Shown here in pieces: positions 1-5,174 of a DNA stretch of 5,174 nt. Positions within the stretch are counted from its first letter, which is position 1. Each line of letters starts with the position of its first letter. The notes below the pieces were generated by a model. The model was not told the origin of the DNA. It did no database searches and saw nothing but the letters and a program-made list of their open reading frames with translations. Source of the DNA: Acetobacteraceae bacterium. GTDB lineage: Bacteria > Pseudomonadota > Alphaproteobacteria > Acetobacterales > Acetobacteraceae. The position numbers and the translations under genes are program-made. The stretch spans positions 1 through 5,174 of the forward strand of contig DAHWNE010000402.1 in NCBI GenBank assembly GCA_027340195.1, given 5' to 3'.

Positions 1-29
1 CACAGGTTCGATCCCTGTCGCGCCCACCA
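1..29 (+). tRNA. tRNA gene, 3' end only (isotype unknown)
   Basis: This is the 3' part of a tRNA cut by the left edge of the window. Bases 2-6 (ACAGG) pair perfectly with 14-18 (CCTGT) to form the T stem. They enclose the 7-base T loop TTCGATC (7-13), which carries the invariant TTC and the A and C expected in a T loop. Bases 19-25 (CGCGCCC) are the 3' strand of the acceptor stem, base 26 (A) is the discriminator, and CCA at 27-29 is encoded in the gene. The missing 5' end should begin GGGCGCG. The anticodon lies outside the window, so the amino acid cannot be assigned. The tRNA 3' end is not repeated elsewhere in the window, so there is no direct sign of an attachment-site duplication. Confidence 0.93.
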
Positions 30-179
30 AACCATCAATGAGTTGGACGAGCCCGTTTCGATTGCAAGCGGTCAAGCGACCACGTCGCTACCACCAGCGG
101 GCGGAAACCGGCCGTTTCACGTCCGCCGGGCGGGATGCTCCCTTTCGGATGCGGCTTCATGCGCGGCGACTCCGGGTTC

Positions 180-198
180 ACGGCGGTGCGTCCGCCGT
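180..198. repeat. GC-rich inverted repeat (hairpin), 7-bp stem
   Basis: ACGGCGG (180-186) and CCGCCGT (192-198) are perfect inverted copies around the 5-base loop TGCGT. RNA from either strand could fold a stable stem. No T-run follows on either strand, so it does not look like a classical intrinsic terminator. It lies about 150 bases downstream of the tRNA. A short GC stem of this kind can arise by chance in such GC-rich DNA, so function is unproven. Confidence 0.4.
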
Positions 199-245
199 CT
201 GTCTGGCGCCTCGGTTCCGGCCAGGATGGCGCGGGATCGGCGGCG

Positions 246-275
246 ACCGACCATCCGTCCGGTCCGAAGGTCGGT
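246..275. repeat. Inverted repeat ACCGACC / GGTCGGT with 16-base loop
   Basis: ACCGACC (246-252) is perfectly complementary to GGTCGGT (269-275), leaving a 16-base loop. With the hairpin at 180-198 it gives two stem-loops within 100 bases of the non-coding spacer. That is the only secondary-structure signal I could find there. No T-tract follows. It could be a dyad binding site, part of a small RNA, or chance. Confidence 0.3.
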
Positions 276-492
276 GCCCGGATGGCCAGGCGGGCGGCGA
301 CGCTCGTAACCAGTGCCTCGGCCCCGCCGACATCCGCCGCAGGGCAAGGATGGTTTGCGCGCGCATCGGCGCGAGGTCACCCGACGAGGTGAAGGACGCC
401 GAGCGGCCCGGGCTGCCGCTGTTTCACGCCCCGCGGTGTTCTGAGCAGGCCGCAACGGAACGCATTCGTTGCAGATTGGCGAGCGTTCCGGC

Positions 493-521
493 TTGTGCAG
501 ATGAGGCTGCGGCGCTAATAT
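493..521 (+). promoter_or_regulatory. Candidate promoter for the glycosyltransferase-like gene
   Basis: TTGTGC (493-498) and TAATAT (516-521) are separated by exactly 17 bases and match the sigma-70 consensus boxes at 3/6 and 4/6 positions. Transcription would begin near 528, giving a leader of about 20-25 bases before the ATG at 551. The boxes sit in the AT-richest part of the spacer, as expected for a promoter. The match is modest and a second weak -10-like TATAGC lies at 530-535, so the exact site is uncertain. Confidence 0.35.
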
Positions 522-550
522 CGTTGAGATATAGCGTGCTGAGAATCACC

Positions 551-1921
551 ATGAGCTCCCCTTCGGCTGCGCAACGTGACGACTCGGCGGCGCCAGCCGG
601 GTACCGCAACCCCGGCGCCCGAAGTTGGATCGCCCTGCTGCTGATAATCCATTTCGTGTACGGCACGGCGCCGGACCTGTCGCCCGCGCACCGGCTGGAC
701 ATCTACCTGATCGGATCGGTTCTGTTTGCCGCCCTCCTGGCGGCATGTCTGTCCGTCCTCGTGCTTCCGGCGCGGTTGGAAGTGACCGGCTTGTCCATCG
801 AACCGCTGTTCCGACAGACGCTGCTGCTTATTGTTGCGGTCGCTTTCGCGATTTATACCGCGTTCCCGGATCGGTTTGCGGCGATTTTGATACTGGCATT
901 CTTATCCGTCCAGCTCCCACTGCTTTGGCGATCGATGTACCGGGCATCCCTGGCGGCGACCGGTTGCGCGATCATCGGCGGGCTGGCGGTCGTCATTCTG
1001 CGAACCCGACTGGCCGATCTTGGCGCCGACATGCTCCCCGTCTGCGTCTGGGCCAACCACATCCTGCTTCAACACGCGAACCCGTACCTCGCCGACCATC
1101 GCTCCGTCACCCCGTGGCCGTTCTTCTATCTGCCCCTGCAATGGCTCATCTACATGCCGCTGGTGCTGCTGCATGCTGATGTCCGTTGGCTCAATCTTGC
1201 CTCCGTCATCGGCACCCTGGCCTTGCTGTTCTGGAACCGGCGTAACCTCGCCAACCCCTGGCTGGCTCTCACTTTGATGCTCGTCTTCATCGTCTCCCGT
1301 CCCAGCACCGAAATGCTCTACCAGGGAGAGGTCTGGCCGTTCTGGTTCATGATATCGGCGTTTTCCGTGCTCTTGCTCAGGGGAAAACCGGCGCGCGCCG
1401 CCCTGGCGCTCGGGGGCCTCCTCGGGATCAGCCAGACCGCGATCCACATCGCCGGGCTGACCGCGGTCTGGCGGCTGCGGTCAGCCGGGAAATGGTATCG
1501 AACCTTGCTGATGGGGGCACTCGCGGCCGGGGTCTATTTCATCTCGATCATCCCGTTCGCCCACGGCATCGTGGCGTTCATTCGCAACGAATACGTGGTG
1601 CTCCCGCATCTCGCCGGAAGGCTCGTACAGCGTGTGAGGGACCACCGGGACACCGAAGTCTCGTTGGCCAACCTCCTGCTCCATCTCGGCTTGATCCGCT
1701 GGCGCATGGCCATCCAGCTGACGGTGGTTCTGAGCACCGCCGCGGTACTGGCGGTCCGCCGTGCGGGAACGCGAGCGTTTCTCTACCTGACCGGCGTCAG
1801 CTACCTGGCCGCGATCAGCCTCAATATGCAGGTCTGGAAATACTACTACGGCCCGGGCCTGTTGCTGATGTTCTGGTCGATCGTCTGGACGCCGGCGCCG
1901 CCCAACCCGGCACTGCCGTAG
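551..1921 (+). CDS. Polytopic membrane protein, GT-C/GT87-like glycosyltransferase (putative)
   Basis: The 456-residue protein is dominated by hydrophobic helices, with segments near residues 26-39, 50-72, 88-105, 109-126 and 134-151 and more through to the C terminus. After a short polar N terminus, the stretch before residue 160 has acidic residues (D156, D160). It is followed by HANPY (175-179) and an FFYLPLQW motif (191-198) leading into a further membrane segment. Spacing of an NPY motif followed by F-x-Y-x-PL resembles the GT87/DUF2029 branch of GT-C glycosyltransferases, which use polyprenyl-phosphate sugars on the outer face of the inner membrane. The family call rests on motif resemblance only, and the donor and acceptor are unknown. 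The ATG at 551 was chosen because the protein-like sequence begins there. An upstream in-frame extension to 38 would add 171 implausible residues. Only a weak GAGA (541-544) serves as ribosome binding site. The stop is TAG, 9 bases from the stop of the convergent acyltransferase gene. Confidence 0.72.
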   Translation: MSSPSAAQRDDSAAPAGYRNPGARSWIALLLIIHFVYGTAPDLSPAHRLDIYLIGSVLFAALLAACLSVLVLPARLEVTGLSIEPLFRQTLLLIVAVAFAIYTAFPDRFAAILILAFLSVQLPLLWRSMYRASLAATGCAIIGGLAVVILRTRLADLGADMLPVCVWANHILLQHANPYLADHRSVTPWPFFYLPLQWLIYMPLVLLHADVRWLNLASVIGTLALLFWNRRNLANPWLALTLMLVFIVSRPSTEMLYQGEVWPFWFMISAFSVLLLRGKPARAALALGGLLGISQTAIHIAGLTAVWRLRSAGKWYRTLLMGALAAGVYFISIIPFAHGIVAFIRNEYVVLPHLAGRLVQRVRDHRDTEVSLANLLLHLGLIRWRMAIQLTVVLSTAAVLAVRRAGTRAFLYLTGVSYLAAISLNMQVWKYYYGPGLLLMFWSIVWTPAPPNPALP

Positions 1922-1930
1922 AAGAGCGAT

Positions 1931-3253
1931 TCAGCCCCGATCCTTGAAACTCCCGACCGGCCGCCCGCCCCGTCCGGAGGGCTGGAGCAGAGCGGCCGCC
2001 ACCGCCGGGCGCAGCGGCAGCGCGGCCAGCACCAGGCAGGTCAGGATCGCGAGCAGGCCCAGCCGCTCGTGCGCATCGACCAGCGCCAGCACGCCGATCA
2101 TCCCGCTGGCGACGATCGCGGCACCGGAGGCGAGCGCGCCCAGCCCCGCCGGCAGCAGCGCCCGCGGGCGCAGCGCCAGCAGACGGCGTTCCAGCGCCGG
2201 AATACGGCGGCGCTGGGCCAGCGCGGGCTTCTCGATCAGGTGCCAGGACAGCGCCGCCACCGAAAGCCCGACCGGAACGGCGATGGCGGCATTGAGATAC
2301 CAGTGATGCAGCGCCGGCCCGAACGAAGCCACCACCTGCTGGATCGGAAATCCGAACAGATAGAGACCATAAGAATAATCGCCCCGAAAGATGAACCCGC
2401 GTTTCGGCGGATCGCACAACCCCAGCCAGACCGTGAGGTAGCAGGCCGGCAGCGGCAGGTAATACGCCCCGTGCGGCAGCGCCGACAGTGCGAGCCCCCC
2501 CACCAGGCTGAGCCAGAACCAGCGCCGCGCCAGCACGATGCGGTCCCGATACAGGTGGAACAGCAGCCCGACCAGGAACGAGATGACCAGCACCGGTCCC
2601 GAGGCACCGTTGCTGGAACCGTCATCGCCCAGCTTCAGCGCCTGGGCGATCCAGAGCGCCTGCGCGAGCAGGGTGAAGGCCAGCAGCCAGCGCCGACGCC
2701 GGACCAGCCCCACCACCGCCAGGGCGCCCAGCGCGGCGTAGCATTGCAGCTCGAACGGCACCGTCCAGAGCTGGGCATTGACCGTGTGCGGCAACGGGTT
2801 AGCCGCGAACACCCCGGGCAGCAGATAATGGATGTCGCCGACGATGTTCAGGAAATAGGCGCGGAACTCCGGCGCGGCGAAATAGGCGGCGACGGGAAGC
2901 CGGCTGAGCATGGGGCCGAACACCAGCGCCGACAGCGTGATCTCCACCGCCAGGGCCGGGACGATGCGCAGCGCCCGCAGCGCGAAGAACGAGATCAGGG
3001 AGGCGCAGCGGTCCAAACTGCCGGCGACCAGGAAGCCCGACAGGGCGAAGAACATCGGCAGCACGAAATGCATCACCAGACCGAGCGGGCCCCGCCAGAT
3101 GACCAGCTCGAACGCGCTGCCGTAGCTGGTGCTGATGCTGTGCCAGAGCACGATCGACACGGCCAGCCCGATCCGCAGGTAGTCGAACCCGCTGGTCCGC
3201 CCGCCGGTGGCGGCGATGCGGGCGGCGATGCTGCGGGGGTGCGGGTCGCTCAT
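1931..3253 (-). CDS. Membrane O-acyltransferase, acyltransferase-3 (OafA/OatA-like) family
   Basis: The 440-residue integral membrane protein has the landmarks of acyltransferase family 3, whose members move acetyl or other acyl groups onto sugars of O-antigen, capsule, exopolysaccharide or similar glycans. In order: FDYLRIGLAV leading to H38 (the LR-x-x-A...H signature of helix 1); FFALSGFL (68-75); RALRIVP (93-99), the R-x-x-R-I-x-P motif; N159 and LWTVPFE (162-168) followed by Y172; DYSYGLYL (292-299); and HLIEKP (338-343) at the end of the core. After the core come two further hydrophobic segments (about 366-392 and 398-414) and a short basic tail. No extracytoplasmic SGNH esterase domain is present. 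The start is the ATG at 3253-3251, just before MSDPHPRS. An open extension to 3517 would overlap the divergent flavoprotein gene and is not protein-like. No Shine-Dalgarno sequence is visible. The acyl donor and glycan acceptor cannot be read from sequence. Confidence 0.9.
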   Translation of the reverse strand: MSDPHPRSIAARIAATGGRTSGFDYLRIGLAVSIVLWHSISTSYGSAFELVIWRGPLGLVMHFVLPMFFALSGFLVAGSLDRCASLISFFALRALRIVPALAVEITLSALVFGPMLSRLPVAAYFAAPEFRAYFLNIVGDIHYLLPGVFAANPLPHTVNAQLWTVPFELQCYAALGALAVVGLVRRRRWLLAFTLLAQALWIAQALKLGDDGSSNGASGPVLVISFLVGLLFHLYRDRIVLARRWFWLSLVGGLALSALPHGAYYLPLPACYLTVWLGLCDPPKRGFIFRGDYSYGLYLFGFPIQQVVASFGPALHHWYLNAAIAVPVGLSVAALSWHLIEKPALAQRRRIPALERRLLALRPRALLPAGLGALASGAAIVASGMIGVLALVDAHERLGLLAILTCLVLAALPLRPAVAAALLQPSGRGGRPVGSFKDRG

Positions 3254-3265
3254 GATGCGCCGGCA

Positions 3266-3293
3266 AGGATACGGCGAACGGCGCCGGATGCAA
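3266..3293 (-). promoter_or_regulatory. Weak candidate promoter for the acyltransferase gene
   Basis: On the - strand, TTGCAT (3293-3288) and TATCCT (3271-3266) are 16 bases apart and match the sigma-70 boxes at 3/6 and 4/6 positions. Transcription from here would start only a few bases before the ATG at 3253. That fits the absence of a Shine-Dalgarno sequence and hints at a leaderless or nearly leaderless message. The boxes are weak and the reading is tentative. Confidence 0.22.
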
Positions 3294-3338
3294 CCGAAAC
3301 TCGGGACTGATCCAAAAAAGCCGAGCGAGCCCCCCCGG

Positions 3339-3367
3339 TTGACGTCCGCCCCGGCGGGCCCCACAAC
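3339..3367 (+). promoter_or_regulatory. Candidate promoter for the iron-sulfur flavoprotein gene
   Basis: TTGACG (3339-3344) matches the -35 consensus at 5/6 positions. Exactly 17 bases on lies CACAAC (3362-3367), a poor -10 box (3/6), as is common in GC-rich alphaproteobacteria. The predicted leader is about 50 bases. Between the boxes lies a small inverted repeat, CCGCC-CC-GGCGG (3346-3357). In the leader is CCGGG-6-CCCGG (3380-3395). Either could bind a regulator, but both are short enough to be chance. Confidence 0.35.
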
Positions 3368-3407
3368 CCGCACCCCGAACCGGGCACGATCCCGGCATCG
3401 GACACGT

Positions 3408-3414
3408 AGGGAGA
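3408..3414 (+). promoter_or_regulatory. Shine-Dalgarno site deciding the TTG start of the flavoprotein
   Basis: AGGGAGA lies 8 bases before the TTG at 3423-3425. It is the best ribosome binding site in the window, and its spacing fits that TTG. The first in-frame ATG (3555) would remove the first two conserved cysteines, which supports the TTG start. Confidence 0.7.
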
Positions 3415-3422
3415 GACCCGGT

Positions 3423-5174
3423 TTGCAGCCGACCGATATTCGGGACCCCGAGTATTTCCACAAGGTCGTGGATTGCCAGTGGGCCTGCCCGGCGCACACG
3501 CCGGTTCCGGAATACATCCGCCTGATCGCGGCGCGGCGATTCGCCGACGCCTACATGATCAACTGGCACTCCAACGTCTTCCCGGGCATCCTGGGCCGCA
3601 CCTGCGACCGGCCCTGCGAACCCGCCTGCCGGCGCGGCCGGGTGGAGGAGCAGCCGGTCGCCATCTGCCGCCTCAAGCGCGTCGCCGCCGACTACAAGGG
3701 CGACGTCACGGCGCGGATGCCCGAGGTGGCCCCCCCGAACGGCAAGCGGATCGCCCTGGTCGGCGCCGGTCCGGCCTCGCTCACCGTCGCCCGCGACCTC
3801 GCGGTGCTCGGCTATCACTGCGTGGTCTATGACGGCGACGCCCGCGCCGGCGGCATGATCCGCAGCCAGATTCCCCGCTTCCGGCTGCCCGAAAGCGTGA
3901 TCGACGAGGAGACGGGCTATATCGCCGATCTCGGGGTCGAGCTCCGCCTCGGCCAGCGCATCGACAGCCTGAAATCCCTCCTCGCCGAGCCGTACGACGC
4001 CATCTTCGTCGGCACCGGCGCCCCGCGCGGACGCGACCTGCCGATCCCCGGACGACAGGAAGCCGCCGCCAACATCCATATCGGCATCGACTGGCTGTCC
4101 TCGGTCAGCTTCGGCCACGTCTCCCGCATCGGGCGGCGGGTGATCGTGCTGGGCGGCGGCAACACGGCGATGGATTGCTGCCGCACCGCCCGCCGCCTGG
4201 GCGGAGAGGACGTGAAGGTCGTCGTCCGCTCCGGCTTCGAGGAGATGAAGGCGTCCCCCTGGGAGAAGGAGGACGCCATGCACGAGGACATCCCGATCCT
4301 CAACATGCTGGTGCCCAAGGCCTTCACCCACGAGGACGGCCGGCTCACCGGGGTGATGTTCGAGAAGGTGAGGGCCGAGCGCGACGCCTCCGGCCGCCGC
4401 CGGCTGGTCCCCACCGGCGAGCCCGACCGGCACATCCCGGCCGATGACGTGCTGGTCGCGGTCGGTCAGGAGAACGCCTTTCCCTGGATCGAGCGGGACG
4501 CCGGGGTGGAGTTCGACCGCTGGGGAATGCCGCGGGTGGATCAGACCACCATGGCCAGCACCCACCCGCGCGTCTTCTTCGGCGGGGATGCCGCATTCGG
4601 GCCGAAGAACATCATCTGGGCGGTGGCGCACGGGCACCAGGCGGCGATCTCGATCGACCTCTTCTGCACCGGCGGCGATATCGCCGCGCGTCCCGCCCCG
4701 GGCGTCAGCCTGATGTCGCAGAAGATGGGCATCCACGAGTGGAGCTACGACAACGCGATCGCGCTCGACCGGCGGGTCGCGGTGCCGCATCGCGACAAGG
4801 CGCTGGCGCTGGCCGATCTCGCCGCCGAGGTCGAGCTCGGCTACGACGACCGCCTCGCCTACCAGGAGGCCGAGCGCTGCCTCAACTGCGACGTGCAGAC
4901 CGTGTTCACCGACCGGCTGTGCATCGAATGCGACGCCTGCGTCGATATCTGCCCGGTCGATTGCATCAATTTCACCGCCAATGACGATGAAACCGCGCTG
5001 CGGGCGAAGCTGTCGGCTCCGGCGCTGAACCCGGACCAGGCACTCTACGTCTCCGGCCCGCTGAAGACCACCCGGGTGATGGTGAAAGACGAAGATCTGT
5101 GCCTGCACTGCGGCATGTGCGCCGAACGCTGCCCCACCGGGGCATGGGACATGCAGCGCTTCCTATACGACATG
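3423..5174 (+). CDS. GltD-like FAD/NAD(P) oxidoreductase with C-terminal 2[4Fe-4S] ferredoxin domain (3' end missing)
   Basis: The 584 visible codons run off the right edge without a stop. The N-terminal iron-sulfur region has C18 and C22 in CQWACPAHTPVPEYI, then C61, C65 and C69, as in the glutamate synthase small subunit and its relatives. A first Rossmann fold carries the FAD motif VGAGPASL (113-120), and a second carries the NAD(P) motif LGGGNTAMD (243-251). The FAD-closing GGDAAFGPKNIIWAV lies at 387-401. C-terminal additions are RCLNC (485-489) and two ferredoxin motifs, C500-x2-C-x2-C-x3-C510-P and C560-x2-C-x2-C-x3-C570-P. The protein should shuttle electrons between NAD(P)H and iron-sulfur centres in the cytoplasm. 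From general knowledge, such proteins act as the NAD(P)-reactive partner or subunit of 2-oxoacid:ferredoxin oxidoreductases; the KorABC 2-oxoglutarate:NADP+ enzyme of aromatic-degrading Azoarcus/Thauera is the example I recall. That partner is inferred, because the downstream genes are not in the window. It is not a true GltD, which lacks the C-terminal ferredoxin. Little of the C terminus is likely to be missing. Confidence 0.9.
   Translation, partial: MQPTDIRDPEYFHKVVDCQWACPAHTPVPEYIRLIAARRFADAYMINWHSNVFPGILGRTCDRPCEPACRRGRVEEQPVAICRLKRVAADYKGDVTARMPEVAPPNGKRIALVGAGPASLTVARDLAVLGYHCVVYDGDARAGGMIRSQIPRFRLPESVIDEETGYIADLGVELRLGQRIDSLKSLLAEPYDAIFVGTGAPRGRDLPIPGRQEAAANIHIGIDWLSSVSFGHVSRIGRRVIVLGGGNTAMDCCRTARRLGGEDVKVVVRSGFEEMKASPWEKEDAMHEDIPILNMLVPKAFTHEDGRLTGVMFEKVRAERDASGRRRLVPTGEPDRHIPADDVLVAVGQENAFPWIERDAGVEFDRWGMPRVDQTTMASTHPRVFFGGDAAFGPKNIIWAVAHGHQAAISIDLFCTGGDIAARPAPGVSLMSQKMGIHEWSYDNAIALDRRVAVPHRDKALALADLAAEVELGYDDRLAYQEAERCLNCDVQTVFTDRLCIECDACVDICPVDCINFTANDDETALRAKLSAPALNPDQALYVSGPLKTTRVMVKDEDLCLHCGMCAERCPTGAWDMQRFLYDM

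Larger units (their letters stand above)
30..550. other. Non-coding spacer between tRNA and glycosyltransferase-like gene
   Basis: I see no supportable gene in this stretch. Several frames on both strands stay open because GC is high, including one that runs from an ATG at 38 into the downstream gene. Their translations are rich in Arg, Gly, Pro and Ala, lack hydrophobic periodicity or recognisable motifs, and show no wobble-position bias. The stretch holds two GC-rich inverted repeats (180-198 and 246-275) and, from about 490 to 550, a locally AT-richer segment with a candidate promoter. There is no T-tract terminator directly after the tRNA. A decayed gene or a small RNA cannot be excluded. 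Confidence 0.6.

Noticed and set aside
1..29. An integration attachment site at the tRNA 3' end
   Set aside because: No second copy of the tRNA 3' end and no integrase gene lie in the window. A boundary outside the window cannot be tested here.
38..550. An N-terminal extension of the glycosyltransferase-like gene from an ATG just after the tRNA
   Set aside because: The 171 extra residues are low-complexity and basic, show no GC3 bias and lack a signal or membrane segment. The protein-like sequence begins at the ATG at 551, with a promoter-like signal just upstream.
2069..3310. A 413-codon open frame on the + strand
   Set aside because: It lies antisense to the acyltransferase gene. Its translation is an Arg/Gln/Pro/Asp-rich string without domains, which is the mirror of hydrophobic GC-rich codons on the other strand.
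3254..3517. An 88-residue N-terminal extension of the acyltransferase
   Set aside because: It would overlap the start of the divergent flavoprotein gene and cross its promoter and ribosome site. The family normally begins shortly before the LR...H motif, which the ATG at 3253 supplies.
2799..5108. A 769-codon open frame on the - strand, opposite the flavoprotein gene and overlapping the acyltransferase start
   Set aside because: It is antisense to a gene with clear FAD, NAD(P) and ferredoxin motifs. Its translation is rich in Gly, Ala, Asp, Arg and His with no recognisable domain. Long antisense open frames are expected opposite strongly GC3-biased genes.
3423..5174. Annotation as the glutamate synthase small subunit (GltD)
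   Set aside because: The core is GltD-like, but the C-terminal double ferredoxin motif and the altered N-terminal Cys pattern do not fit the true glutamate synthase subunit.
1..5174. CRISPR arrays, insertion sequences, toxin-antitoxin or defence genes
   Set aside because: I found no regularly spaced repeats, transposase motifs, terminal inverted repeats or defence-type domains on either strand.

Overview
The window is high-GC DNA, roughly two thirds G+C by eye, that looks like a chromosomal stretch of a proteobacterium. An alphaproteobacterium (Rhodospirillales or Acetobacteraceae type) is my best guess, based on the GC content, the strongly GC3-biased codons of the right-hand gene and the type of that gene. 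The taxonomic guess is inference only. I see no CRISPR array, insertion sequence, integrase or rRNA.

Layout, left to right. (1) The extreme left edge holds the 3' end of a + strand tRNA gene: T-arm, acceptor 3' strand and encoded CCA, ending at 29. (2) About 520 bases (30-550) follow with no convincing gene. They carry two short GC-rich hairpins and, at their right end, an AT-richer stretch with a candidate promoter. (3) A + strand gene (551-1921) encodes a 456-residue polytopic membrane protein with GT-C/GT87-like glycosyltransferase motifs. (4) A convergent - strand gene (1931-3253) encodes a 440-residue membrane O-acyltransferase of the acyltransferase-3 (OafA/OatA-like) family. The two stop codons are only 9 bases apart. 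(5) A 169-base divergent intergenic region (3254-3422) separates the acyltransferase from the next gene. It carries a near-consensus -35 box and a good ribosome binding site for the + strand. (6) A + strand gene starting at a TTG codon (3423) runs off the right edge. It encodes an iron-sulfur flavoprotein related to the glutamate synthase small subunit (GltD), with an added C-terminal double [4Fe-4S] ferredoxin domain.

How the genes relate. The glycosyltransferase-like protein and the acyltransferase are both membrane enzymes of the kind that decorate lipid-linked or surface polysaccharides, so they plausibly act on the same surface glycan. They are not co-transcribed. The flavoprotein belongs to central redox metabolism. 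Proteins with this architecture pass electrons between NAD(P)H and ferredoxin-type centres, and from general knowledge they are often encoded beside the subunits of a 2-oxoacid:ferredoxin oxidoreductase. Such genes would be expected just beyond the right edge but cannot be seen here.

I did not find a clearly new biological system. The points most worth a second look are the domain and cysteine arrangement of the flavoprotein, the acyltransferase with two extra C-terminal membrane segments but no SGNH domain, and the possibility that the tRNA-proximal glycan genes were acquired.
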